Positions 8,192 through 17,530 of a stretch of 64,000 bases of DNA are shown one piece after another. The notes under the pieces are model-generated. The model was not told the DNA's origin and did not search any database. It worked only from the letters and a program-made list of their open reading frames with translations. The DNA lies in contig NZ_LZJF01000161.1 of NCBI RefSeq assembly GCF_001666835.1, positions 1-64,000 of the forward strand, written 5' to 3'. Position numbers and translations under genes: made by a program. The DNA is from Mycobacterium sp. E3251 (GTDB lineage: Bacteria > Actinomycetota > Actinomycetes > Mycobacteriales > Mycobacteriaceae). Within the stretch, counting starts at the first letter, position 1, and each line of letters starts with the position of its first letter.

Positions 8192-11100
8192 ACCCGGCGC
8201 TGCCGCCCGACCTGGCGGCTGCGGTCGAGCTGGGCGGCGAGATGGGCCGCCGCTTCGCCGAATTCGACTGGGACGCCCATCCATTGGGATCGCCGCGGGG
8301 CTGGTCGGCCGAGGTGCGCGCGGCCGTGGCGATCGCCCTGACCTCGCGGTTCCCCATCGTGCTCTGGTTAGGGCCGGAAAACCTCTTCCTGATGTACAAC
8401 GACGGCTACGCGCAGATCCTGGGAGACAAGCACCCCGCGGCCCTGGGTTGCCCCGCGGAGCAGGTGTGGTGGGAAATCTGGGAGCAGATCTCCCCGATGC
8501 TCACCAGCGTGATGGAGACCGGCGTCGCGACCTGGTCCGACGACCTGATGCTGCAGCTCATCACCGGTGGTGAATCCCAGGAGCGGTATTTCACCTTCAC
8601 CTACAGCCCCATCATCGGCGACGACGGTGGGGTCCCGGCCGTTTTCTGCGCGGTGATCGAAACGACCGACCGGGTGTTGAGTGAGCGTCGGCTCCACCTG
8701 CTCAACGCGGTCGCGACCGCCGTGATGGACGCGCACGCCATCGACGACGCGGTGAGCAGCACCGTCGCGATATGCGAGGCGCAGCCGCTGGACTTGCCGT
8801 TCATTGCCGTCTACGTAGCGGACGACGAGGCGGCGCGCGACAGCACGCTGCGGGGGGCCACGCCGTCGATCCGGCCGCTGCTGCCTCGCTCGCTGTCGGA
8901 GCTCAAGGGCTGGGACACCACGCCACGGGCCCGGGCCGCGCGCGTCATCGACCGGCTCGAGGACGTAATCCCGGGCATCACAGCGCGTTTCGGCGAGAAC
9001 TGCCCCCGGCAGGCCCTGGTGTTGCCGCTGGGAGAAAACTCGAACGCCGGGGCGGTGGTGATCGGGGCCAATCCGCGGCGTCCCCTTGATTCGATGTACC
9101 GCGGCTTCTGCCAACTGCTCGCCGACCAACTGTCCGCGGCGTTCGCCTCGGCCGTCTCCTACGAACAGCAGCGGCGCCGGGCCGACGCGCTGGCCGAATT
9201 GGACCGCGCGAAAACGGCTTTCCTCACCAACGTCAGCCACGAGTTCCGCACGCCGCTCACGCTGCTGCTCGGACCCCTCGACGATGCGCTGACCGAAGCG
9301 GCGCCGGGAACCGCATTGGCGGATCGCCTGAACACCGCCGCCCGCAACGCGCGGCGCCTGCAGCGCCTGGTGGACTCGCTCCTCGACTTCTCCCGCATCG
9401 AGGCCGGCCGCGCGAACGCGAAGTTCGCGTGTGCCGACGTGGGCGCGCTTACCGCCCACATAGCATCGTCGTTCACCGAGCTCTGCCATCGGGCGGGGCT
9501 CGATCTCGTGGTGAACTGCTCGCCGGTGCTGGCCGACGTCGACCCGGGCATGTGGGAGACGATCGTCCTGAACCTGCTGTCGAACGCAGTCAAATACACT
9601 CTGCGGGGAACGATTTCGGTCGAGGTGCGCGCCGAACCCGAGCACTGCGTCGTCACCATGCGCGACACCGGAGTGGGGATCGCCGCCGCGGACCTGGACC
9701 GCCTGTTCGAGCGCTTCTACCGGGCCGACAACCTGCGCGGCCGCAGCGTTGAGGGCACCGGCATCGGCCTGTCGCTGGTGCGCGGGCTCGTCGAGCTGCA
9801 CGGCGGAACCGTGCAGATCGACAGCGAATTGGACCGCGGCACGACGGTGACCATCCGGTTGCCGCAATCTATCGGCACGGCGGCCGACCAGTCACCCGCC
9901 GGCCCGCTGGACGAGACCAACCCGTACGTGGCGGAGGCCCGCCAATGGCTGGCGCCGGTTCCGGAACGCGACTCGTCGGCCGCCGCGGCCGAGAAGTCTC
10001 GCCAATTGGTGCTGATCGCCGACGACAACGCCGACATGCGAGACCATCTCGACCGGGTGCTGTCGCCCCATTGGGAGACGGTTCTTGCCGCAGACGGTGA
10101 GTCCGCACTGGCGGCGACCCGAAGCCTGCGTCCGGACGCGGTCGTCACCGACGTCATGATGCCGGGCGTCGACGGCTTCGGACTGGTGACTGCCATCCGG
10201 GCGGACCCCCAATTGGCGGCGACGCCGGTCCTCATGCTGTCCGCCCGGGCCGGCGCGGAGGCGGTCGACGAGGGTTATGCCGCCGGCGCCGACGACTACC
10301 TGCCCAAGCCGTTCCGTTCCCAGGAACTGATCGACCGGTTGAAGTCGCGGCTGTCCGCGGTGGCCCGCGAGCGCGACCGCCAGCGTCGTGCGGCGGCCTC
10401 CGATCTGTTGCCACTCGACTCCGCGCTGCAGGCCACCGACTCGGTCGCCGGGATCTTGGCCGCCCTGCTGGAGTCGCCGTTCGGCTCGGCCGACGCCGCA
10501 GCCGTCACGATCGGCGTCCTCGACGGCGAACGCCACATCCGGTTCGAATACGCCGGCGACCTGCCCGGCGAATTGCGCGACCGCTACCACGTGACAGAAC
10601 TCGACTCCCCGGTGGTGGGGGCCGACGTCGTGCGCACCGGCGAGCCGATGGTCATCACGGACACGTTCGACCTGCCCCCGCGCTACGAACACGCCGTGCA
10701 GGACACCGCCGACAGCGTTCGGGCCTGCGTCGCCCATCCATTGCGGGATCACACGGGCCGCGTCATCGGCGTGCTTGGCTTGCTGTGGTCCACGCCGCGC
10801 CAGTTCGACACGGCCGAACTCGAGGCGTTCGGCCGCATTGCCGAGCTGACGTCCTCGGCGTTGGACCGGGTTCGCGTTATGGCGCGCGAACACCGCATCG
10901 CCGTCGACTTCCAGGAGCATCTGCTGGACCTGGACCGGGGCTCGACCGCGGCCGTCGTGGCCGCCGTTTACCAGCCCGCCGGTGAGGCGATGCGCGTCGG
11001 CGGCGACTGGTATTCGGTCACCCCGCTGGATCGCGCCGGCCGGGTCGGGATATCGGTGGGCGACGTCGTCGGCCACGGGCTGGCCGCCGCGATCGTGATG

Positions 11101-12033
11101 AGCAGGCTGCGCGCCGCGGTCGCCGCCTCGGCCCTCACCGCGGGCGAACCGGGCGCGGTGCTCGGGGCGCTGGATCGGTACGGCGCCAGCGTCGCGGGCG
11201 CCCGCTGCGCGACGGTGGCCTACGCGCTCGTCGAGACCGAACCGGACACCGGTTGCGCCACCGTCCGGTACAGCTGCGCCGGCCACCCCTATCCGCTGCT
11301 GGTCTTTCCCGACCATCGCGCCGTGTTCCTGACGTTCGGGCGGCGTCTGCCGGTGGCCGTCAAGGAACACGATGCCGAGAGCTATCCGTCCGGCGCCACC
11401 GCGACGGCGAATCTGCCACCGGGAAGCCTGATCCTGCTGTACACCGACGGGCTCATCGAGCGCGCCGGCGAGACGCTCGATGACGGGCTGGGCCGCCTGA
11501 AGGCCGCGGCCGCGGAATGCGTCGACCTTCCGGTCGAGGCGGTCTGCGCCGAGCTGCTGTCCCGGCTGACCCCGCCCGGCGGCTACCGGGACGACGTCGT
11601 GGTGCTCGCGCTGCGGCCGAGCCACGACTGCCCGCGCAGCTTCGCCACCGTGGTCACGGCCGCGCCGGGCCAGATTCCGGTGGCGCGCGAGCGGTTACAC
11701 AACTGGCTGGCCGGCAACAACGTCGACCCGAAGCGCGAAATGGACATCCTGTTGGCGACCGGCGAGGCCGTGACCAACGCGATCGAGCACGGCAGTGACG
11801 GCGAGCCGCGCCGAACGGTCTCGGTGGAGGCCTTCCTGCGCCGGCAGACGGTTGCGGTCACGGTCAGCGACACCGGGCGGTGGGTGGGCGATTCCTCGGC
11901 CAGCCTGCGCAGCAGGCGGCGCGGCCGCGGTCTGACCCTGATCGGCGGGCTGGCCGATCACGTCGACACGTTCCGCACCGCCGGGGGCACCCGGGTCACG
12001 CTGCGGTTCGACAACGTCGCCGGGACCGCTTGA
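8188..12033 (+). CDS. Giant hybrid: sensor kinase, receiver, PP2C phosphatase and RsbW-like domain
   Basis: A protein of 1281 residues. Rough order: PAS-like sensor (30-165); GAF-like (175-330); HisKA dimerisation domain with NVSHEFRTPL and His351; HATPase with N-box NLLSNAVKY at about 462; receiver with acidic pair DD at 612-613 and phosphoacceptor Asp655 (TDVMMPG); second GAF (about 737-900); SpoIIE/PP2C phosphatase (GGDWYS, VGDVVGHGLAAA; 905-1150); and a C-terminal anti-sigma kinase-type HATPase (ATGEAVTNAIEHGS). One chain thus joins a two-component phosphorelay to an RsbU-like phosphatase and an RsbW-like switch kinase. The antagonist is the ATGA-coupled upstream gene. No sigma factor is adjacent. 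The ATG at 8188 is fixed by the overlap. Confidence 0.9.
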   Translation: MNPALPPDLAAAVELGGEMGRRFAEFDWDAHPLGSPRGWSAEVRAAVAIALTSRFPIVLWLGPENLFLMYNDGYAQILGDKHPAALGCPAEQVWWEIWEQISPMLTSVMETGVATWSDDLMLQLITGGESQERYFTFTYSPIIGDDGGVPAVFCAVIETTDRVLSERRLHLLNAVATAVMDAHAIDDAVSSTVAICEAQPLDLPFIAVYVADDEAARDSTLRGATPSIRPLLPRSLSELKGWDTTPRARAARVIDRLEDVIPGITARFGENCPRQALVLPLGENSNAGAVVIGANPRRPLDSMYRGFCQLLADQLSAAFASAVSYEQQRRRADALAELDRAKTAFLTNVSHEFRTPLTLLLGPLDDALTEAAPGTALADRLNTAARNARRLQRLVDSLLDFSRIEAGRANAKFACADVGALTAHIASSFTELCHRAGLDLVVNCSPVLADVDPGMWETIVLNLLSNAVKYTLRGTISVEVRAEPEHCVVTMRDTGVGIAAADLDRLFERFYRADNLRGRSVEGTGIGLSLVRGLVELHGGTVQIDSELDRGTTVTIRLPQSIGTAADQSPAGPLDETNPYVAEARQWLAPVPERDSSAAAAEKSRQLVLIADDNADMRDHLDRVLSPHWETVLAADGESALAATRSLRPDAVVTDVMMPGVDGFGLVTAIRADPQLAATPVLMLSARAGAEAVDEGYAAGADDYLPKPFRSQELIDRLKSRLSAVARERDRQRRAAASDLLPLDSALQATDSVAGILAALLESPFGSADAAAVTIGVLDGERHIRFEYAGDLPGELRDRYHVTELDSPVVGADVVRTGEPMVITDTFDLPPRYEHAVQDTADSVRACVAHPLRDHTGRVIGVLGLLWSTPRQFDTAELEAFGRIAELTSSALDRVRVMAREHRIAVDFQEHLLDLDRGSTAAVVAAVYQPAGEAMRVGGDWYSVTPLDRAGRVGISVGDVVGHGLAAAIVMSRLRAAVAASALTAGEPGAVLGALDRYGASVAGARCATVAYALVETEPDTGCATVRYSCAGHPYPLLVFPDHRAVFLTFGRRLPVAVKEHDAESYPSGATATANLPPGSLILLYTDGLIERAGETLDDGLGRLKAAAAECVDLPVEAVCAELLSRLTPPGGYRDDVVVLALRPSHDCPRSFATVVTAAPGQIPVARERLHNWLAGNNVDPKREMDILLATGEAVTNAIEHGSDGEPRRTVSVEAFLRRQTVAVTVSDTGRWVGDSSASLRSRRRGRGLTLIGGLADHVDTFRTAGGTRVTLRFDNVAGTA

Positions 12034-12040
12034 CCCGCTC

Positions 12041-12316
12041 TCAGGCCTCTTCCATCGCCTCGCCGAGCTCTTCGAGGAGCTTGTTGTGGTGGTTGCTGGC
12101 CAGCAGGTGGCCGGCGGCGATCACCACGGCCACCGGCCAGTCGATGAGTTCGAGCGCCGCGAGGGCGGCCAGGCCCCCGAAATAGGCCAGCTGCTCGGGC
12201 CGGGGGATTTCCATCTGACCGACAACCGGAAGGTTGACGTGGAACGTTTCGCCTTCGCGGATCTTTTGCACCGCATCGCGCTGCGATGTCCCCCTGCGTG
12301 ACTTCTTTTCCGCCAT
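12041..12316 (-). CDS. Small membrane protein (Rv0424c homologue)
   Basis: A protein of 91 residues: a Lys/Arg-rich N-terminus (MAEKKSRRGTS), an amphipathic middle, one hydrophobic segment (LAYFGGLAALAALELIDWPVA) and an acidic end. ATG at 12316 is preferred over the adjacent ATG at 12319 because AAAGG lies six bases upstream. The hydrophobic segment resembles that of the protein at 16868-17317, on the other side of ctpH. It probably belongs to the same minus-strand unit as ctpH, although 106 bp separate them. Function is unknown; an accessory role for CtpH is inferred only from context. Confidence 0.75.
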   Translation of the reverse strand: MAEKKSRRGTSQRDAVQKIREGETFHVNLPVVGQMEIPRPEQLAYFGGLAALAALELIDWPVAVVIAAGHLLASNHHNKLLEELGEAMEEA

Positions 12317-12422
12317 CATTTGCCTTTCGGTAACGAAGGGTTTGCCGACTCGCCGGGTACTGCGACCACCGTCGGACTTATGTCGACGATGACCGACACC
12401 GGGGGCGATCCGCTGGTTTCCT

Positions 12423-15400
12423 CTATTGCTCTGGTGCTGAAGGTGCCGCTACTGGAACTCTATGCGCTGCTATGGCGGGCCGGGGTCGTCGAGGTTCGTG
12501 CACCTCAGCGGGTGCATCGGCCGATCTGTCCGGACCCGTCAGCACACGATTCAGGACGCCGATCGCGACGGTCGCCGCGGCAGCGGATCCCAGCCCCTGC
12601 GCCCAGCCGACTGGACCCAGCGGTGTGCAGCCGAGCAACTGGCTGACCACCGGGATGCTGATCAGCGTCCCCATCGCAGCGAGCGAGCCCGCCGCGGTGA
12701 ACACCACCAGCGGGGCACGTGAATCCAGCAGGGTTTGACCAAGCTCGGCGCCCACCAGGGCGACCAGCGCGACCGTGGATGCGCGCTGCGGACGACCGGT
12801 GACGCTTCCCATAGCCCACGCCGCCGTGGTCGCGGCCGCCGTGGTGACGCCGCGGATGGCGACGGCACGCCACAACGCGGGCTGATCGGGGCCCCGGATG
12901 CCCGGGTCGACCGGGCCGCTGGGCTTGCTGACCGCGAGGGCCGCGGCGGGCAGGGCGTCGGTCATCATGTTCACCAGGAGCAGTTGTCGCGTGTTCAGCG
13001 GCGAGGTCCCGGTGATCGCGCTGCCGACGATGGCGAACAACACCTCGCCGGCGTTGCCGCCGAGCAGCACGGAAACGGCGGCCTGCACCCGCTGCCAGAG
13101 TTGGCGGCCCTCCTCGATGGCGTACAGCAGGCCCTCGATGCGGGCGTCGACCAGCACCACGTCGGCCGCCATGTGCGCAGGGTCGCTGCCGCCGGCGACG
13201 ACGCCGATGCCGACGGTGGCGGCCCGGATGGCGGCGGCGTCGTTGGCCCCGTCGCCGACCATCGCGGTGCGCACGCCCGCGCTTTCGAGCGTCTGAACGA
13301 CCTGGACCTTGTTCTCCGGTGTCATCCGGGCGAAGATCACCCGCTCGGTCACGACGCGTTCCTGATCCTTGCGCGACATCGCATCCCATTCGGCGCCGCT
13401 GATCACCTGTTCGGCCGTCACGCTCAGCCCGAGCTCCTCGGCGATGGCCCTGGCGGTGATCGGGTGGTCCCCGGTGATCAGCTTGACGCCCACCGAAAGC
13501 CGGCGCAGGTCCGCGAGCAGGCCTGCCGCTTCGACGCGCGGGGTGTCGGACAAACCGAGGAACCCGGTCAGGGTCAGCCCGTCCCGCGCGAAATCGGCGA
13601 TATCGTCGGGTTCCCGCTGGATCGCCGCGGCCTGGGCCGGGCTCAGCTGCCGTCGCGCCACCGCTATCACCCGCAGGCCGTTGCCGGCCATCTCAGCGAC
13701 CGTCTCCTCCATGGTCGGGCTCACGTTGCCGCAGGCCGCCAGCACCACTTCGGGCGCACCCTTGACGGTCAGCTCGGTGTCCGTCACGGAGGCGGAGAAC
13801 GACCGTCCGGAGCGGAACGGCAGGTGCGCGACGGGTGCGTTCGAGTTGTGCCCATTAACGGCGGCGGCGGCCTCGACGATGGCGACATCGGTGGCGTGCA
13901 CGTGCGGTCCGCCGTTGGACACCGGCGCGGCGTGCGCGGCGCAGCGCAGCACCTCTTCGCGCGACGTCTCCGGCGCCGCAACGACCTCGGCCACCCGCAA
14001 CCGGTTCTGGCTGAGCGTTCCCGTCTTGTCGAAGCAGACGACGTCGATGCGGCCGAGCGCCTCCACCGAACGCGGAACGCGCACCAGCGCGCCGAACTTC
14101 GTCAGCCGCCGCGCCGACGCCGCTTGCGCGAGGGTCGCCACCAACGGCATTCCCTCGGGAACCGCCGCGACGGCTATGGCGATGCCGCTGGCGACCGCCT
14201 GGCGCAGGACCGAGCCCCGCACCAGCCCCAGCACGCTGACCAGCGCGCCGCCCGTCATGCTGACCGGGAAGGCCCGGTTGGTGAGCTGGCTGAGCTGGTG
14301 CTGCAGACCGATGTCCGACGACAGGTCACCGGACACCAGCTCGGCGGCGCGGCGTTCCTGGGTGTCCGCCCCGACCGCGGTCACCACCGCGACCGCGGTA
14401 CCCGCCACCACCGTCGTCCCGGCGTAGAGCATGCAGCGGCGCTCGGCCAGCGCGGCGCCGGGGGTCGGCTCGACCTGCTTCTCCACCGACAGCGATTCAC
14501 CGGTCAGCGTCGACTCGTCGACCTCGACGTCGACCTCCTCGAGGATCCGGGCGTCGGCGGGCACCACCTCGTGGGTGCGCACCTCGATGACGTCGCCGGG
14601 CTGCAGCTGCGCCGCGATGACGTCGGCGTACACCCGATCCCCCTCACCATCAGCGAGGACCTTGCGTGCTGGTGGAATCTGTTGTGCAAGAAGGTGATTC
14701 AGCCGGTTTTCGGCGCGCAGCCGCTGGCTGGCCGCCAGCATGGAGTTCCCGGCCAGCACCGAGAAGACCAGGACGGCGTCGACCGGCGAGCCGAGCACCG
14801 CGCTGGCCGCCGAGCCCAGCGCCAGCACGGGGGTCAGCGGGTCGGTCAACTCGGCGCGGACGGCGGAAACGAACTGCAGGAAGGCATGCGCGCGCGTTTC
14901 GGGCCGCGGGGCGCCGAGGGCGGCCAGCGCGAGTTGCCTCGGATCACCTTCGGGCTCCGAGTCCGGAGCCGGCAACGCCCGGCGGACGTGCTCGACCGCC
15001 ATCGCATGCCATTCCTGTACGGGGGCCGGGCGCGGGGTGTCCGCCTTGAGGATGCCGCGCGCCAACAGATATCCCGACATCAGACCGGCGGCCGCGCCGC
15101 TGGTCACCGGCCCGCGCCCGATGCCGCGGACTCCCGGGATCATCAGCAGTGAGCCCATCGCCGTCGCGCCGGCCGAGATCCCGACGCCGCGTTGGGCGGC
15201 GGCGCGGGCCGCCGGGAGCGCGTGCAGTACCCGCCAGGCGGCCGACAGGTCGGGCAGCAGCAGATCGGCATACCACGGCGGCGGGCCGGCGCCGGGCTCG
15301 GGCATCATGCCGAGCGCCACGTTGGCCGACCAAATCGCCTGCGCCCCGGGCGATGACAGCACGGCGACCGTGCGGCCCGCCTCCTGCAGATCCGCCACGG

Positions 15401-16847
15401 CGCGGCCCAGGGCGTCGTCGATGGACCCCCGCTGCAGCGGCCTGATCTCGTCGAACGCGGGGCGCAATTCACCCAGCGAATCGTCCTCCACCGAAACCAA
15501 TTCGGATCCCGTCCGGTGCGCCTCGGCGACAACGGCCGACGCCAACGGATCATGCGTGAAGCAGAACAGCGCCTCCACTGTGGCCGTCGGCTCGCTGGCC
15601 GAGATTCCGGGCACCGGGTGCCAGCCCGGCCGCAACCGATTCTTTTCCAGCATCAGCTGGGCGCGCGACCACGCCGCGGACAGCTCGGCTTCCCGGGCGC
15701 CGCGGATGAGCGACACCCGCAGGCTCGTGGTGCACAACACCCGCGGGTCGATGACGATCGCGTCCACCCGGTCCAGGCGGCGCAACGCCTCCGGACGCAA
15801 CGACAGGACCGCGTGCCGGTCGGCCAGCCCCTGCCCGAGCGCCGCCGCGAAGGCCTGGGGCGTGGTGCGGTTGGCCGCCGGGGTGGTCACCAGGACGGCC
15901 AGGGCCGCCTGGTGCAGGTTGCGGGTGGTGGCGCCGACGACCCCGGCGCTGATCGCCTGAACGAGCGCGAATCGGTCGCCGTGGTGATCGGCGGGGCGGC
16001 CGCGCGGCGGCTTCGACCCCGCCGACGCGTCAGTGTGCGGGTGATCGGCGTGCCCGGCCAGCTGCGGCTCGTGCTGGACCCAGGCCCGCGCCTCCGCGCG
16101 GCATTCGGCGGCTTTCAGCGACTGCATCAGCAGACCCACCGACAGCGACGCGGGAGACAGTGTGAGGGTTTCCGCGGTCGTCACCGCCAGCGCGAGCACG
16201 GTGTCGGTCGCGGGCCGGCCGATGCGGTCCTCGAGCAGGCGGCGCAGCCACGGTTGGTAGTCGACGGCCACCACGGCCGCCAGGACGCCGATGGGCATCC
16301 GTGGCCAGCGCAGCGCCCGCCCGGTCAGCGCTATGGACAGCCCCGCCGCGCTGGCGGCCGCGGTGGCGGCCCGGGTCGCCAGCACCACCCCATCGCCCGG
16401 CAGGCTCGTCGGGGGCGGCGCCGGCTTCACGACTTTTTTTGGGGCGCAATGCTTCTCGGCGGCATCGACGATGTGGCACAGCTCCCGCAGCGAGGTGTCC
16501 GCGTCATCGATGGTGACCACCACACGCGACAGTGGGTAGTTCAGGGCCGCCGACGCGATCCCCGGATGGGCCAGCAGCGCGTCGAGCACGGCGCGGCCGA
16601 GCTCGCCGTCTGGGGCGCCGTCCAGCCCGCGCACCTCGATCCAGGCGCGCTCCTGGCCGCGCCAGCAGCGCCGGCTCAGCGTTGCCGGTATGTCTCGGGG
16701 CAGTTCGCCGGAGATCGCCCGGGCGCCTTCGCGCAGCGGAATCGCGGCGATGGTGATGCCGGCCTCGACCAGCGAAGTGGTCGCCTGGACACCCGTCGCG
16801 ACGGCGCGCAACGGCATGGATCGTCGTATCGCGGTCGCAATGCTCAA
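12423..16847 (-). CDS. ctpH: CtpH, large P-type cation-transporting ATPase
   Basis: A protein of 1474 residues, far longer than a standard P-type ATPase. The C-terminal 800 residues are a complete pump: actuator TGES (782-785), membrane PEGMP (897-901), phosphorylation site DKTGT (Asp940), TGDHP (1125-1129) and GDGAND (1198-1203). The PEG motif is P2-like, so a light cation such as Ca2+ is more likely than Cu (inference). Residues 63-135 resemble a heavy-metal-associated fold without its CxxC. Residues about 350-600 look like a decayed second catalytic domain. The start is uncertain: TTG at 16847 opens the frame and ATG at 16817 is an alternative; neither has a good ribosome-binding site. The upstream gene ends 20 bp away. 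Confidence 0.92.
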   Translation of the reverse strand: MSIATAIRRSMPLRAVATGVQATTSLVEAGITIAAIPLREGARAISGELPRDIPATLSRRCWRGQERAWIEVRGLDGAPDGELGRAVLDALLAHPGIASAALNYPLSRVVVTIDDADTSLRELCHIVDAAEKHCAPKKVVKPAPPPTSLPGDGVVLATRAATAAASAAGLSIALTGRALRWPRMPIGVLAAVVAVDYQPWLRRLLEDRIGRPATDTVLALAVTTAETLTLSPASLSVGLLMQSLKAAECRAEARAWVQHEPQLAGHADHPHTDASAGSKPPRGRPADHHGDRFALVQAISAGVVGATTRNLHQAALAVLVTTPAANRTTPQAFAAALGQGLADRHAVLSLRPEALRRLDRVDAIVIDPRVLCTTSLRVSLIRGAREAELSAAWSRAQLMLEKNRLRPGWHPVPGISASEPTATVEALFCFTHDPLASAVVAEAHRTGSELVSVEDDSLGELRPAFDEIRPLQRGSIDDALGRAVADLQEAGRTVAVLSSPGAQAIWSANVALGMMPEPGAGPPPWYADLLLPDLSAAWRVLHALPAARAAAQRGVGISAGATAMGSLLMIPGVRGIGRGPVTSGAAAGLMSGYLLARGILKADTPRPAPVQEWHAMAVEHVRRALPAPDSEPEGDPRQLALAALGAPRPETRAHAFLQFVSAVRAELTDPLTPVLALGSAASAVLGSPVDAVLVFSVLAGNSMLAASQRLRAENRLNHLLAQQIPPARKVLADGEGDRVYADVIAAQLQPGDVIEVRTHEVVPADARILEEVDVEVDESTLTGESLSVEKQVEPTPGAALAERRCMLYAGTTVVAGTAVAVVTAVGADTQERRAAELVSGDLSSDIGLQHQLSQLTNRAFPVSMTGGALVSVLGLVRGSVLRQAVASGIAIAVAAVPEGMPLVATLAQAASARRLTKFGALVRVPRSVEALGRIDVVCFDKTGTLSQNRLRVAEVVAAPETSREEVLRCAAHAAPVSNGGPHVHATDVAIVEAAAAVNGHNSNAPVAHLPFRSGRSFSASVTDTELTVKGAPEVVLAACGNVSPTMEETVAEMAGNGLRVIAVARRQLSPAQAAAIQREPDDIADFARDGLTLTGFLGLSDTPRVEAAGLLADLRRLSVGVKLITGDHPITARAIAEELGLSVTAEQVISGAEWDAMSRKDQERVVTERVIFARMTPENKVQVVQTLESAGVRTAMVGDGANDAAAIRAATVGIGVVAGGSDPAHMAADVVLVDARIEGLLYAIEEGRQLWQRVQAAVSVLLGGNAGEVLFAIVGSAITGTSPLNTRQLLLVNMMTDALPAAALAVSKPSGPVDPGIRGPDQPALWRAVAIRGVTTAAATTAAWAMGSVTGRPQRASTVALVALVGAELGQTLLDSRAPLVVFTAAGSLAAMGTLISIPVVSQLLGCTPLGPVGWAQGLGSAAAATVAIGVLNRVLTGPDRSADAPAEVHEPRRPRPAIAAHRVPVAAPSAPEQ

Positions 16848-16867
16848 AGTGTTTTCGAGCAGTCCCG

Positions 16868-17317
16868 TTAGTTGGTGCTACGCAACTGGGCGCTGCCGGC
16901 CCGGCGTGCGGCGGCCTTCTTGGCCGTCGACTTGCCGGCCGCTTTCTGCGGTGGGGCCTTTTGCGGAGCGGCCTTCTGCGGCGCCGGCTCGACCGGTACC
17001 GCCTTGAGGCTCGCCTTGGTCGGCTCGCGCTTGCGGCTCAGCCGTTGCAGCAGGAGGGCGCTGCCGCCGACCGCCAGCAGCACGGGCCACTCAACCAGAC
17101 CGGCGACGCCGAGCGCACCGAAGGCGACCGCCGCCGCCGGGGCCGAGTGGCTGCCGGTACTCATTCCCTTTTTGACGCCCTCGGCGGCTCCGGTGACGCC
17201 ACCGATTACTCCGTTGACCGCCGCGCCACCCACAGCGCCGGCGGCCGCGGTCGTCGTGGCCGCCGCGCGACTCACCGCCTGACCCACGCCTCGGACCGCT
17301 CCGCCGATGACACTCAT
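16868..17317 (-). CDS. Ala/Lys-rich membrane protein (Rv0426c homologue)
   Basis: A protein of 149 residues. The N-terminus is rich in Gly/Ala/Val (1-55), a hydrophobic segment containing GLVEWPVLLAVGGSALLL lies at about 68-90, and the tail from about 95 is very rich in Lys, Ala and Pro with APQKA/PPQKA repeats and KKAAARRA, like histone-type nucleic-acid-binding tails. The segment around EWPV matches the hydrophobic part of the Rv0424c homologue on the other side of ctpH. AGGGAG lies upstream of the ATG at 17317. It is first in the Rv0426c-ctpH-Rv0424c unit. Function is unknown. Confidence 0.8.
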   Translation of the reverse strand: MSVIGGAVRGVGQAVSRAAATTTAAAGAVGGAAVNGVIGGVTGAAEGVKKGMSTGSHSAPAAAVAFGALGVAGLVEWPVLLAVGGSALLLQRLSRKREPTKASLKAVPVEPAPQKAAPQKAPPQKAAGKSTAKKAAARRAGSAQLRSTN

Positions 17318-17530
17318 GCTGACTCCCTGGCTTTCATGCCCTTGCCGCGAACCCGCGTCATCAGCGAGGAATACCCACTGAACGCAGCGTTAACAGCAAA
17401 ACAACACTGTTTGTCGCTTCTAACGAATCAAAGCCTGCCACCTCGCAAACGCGCAGACAACGAGCAGCCGCATTTAATTTGCCTGAGCTTAACCCGGTTG
17501 TGATTACGGCGCGAACGCAGAAAACGCGAT

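Noticed and set aside
12735..16871. Long plus-strand open frames opposite ctpH (805 and 451 codons)
   Set aside because: Shadows of CtpH. No domain is visible and the composition is that of reversed GC3-rich codons.
17318..17530. A GGGTAT element near 17370 (minus strand) as a SigF-type promoter for the Rv0426c-ctpH unit
   Set aside because: No GTTT box lies 15-17 bases upstream. The region is relatively AT-rich but shows no other clear signal.
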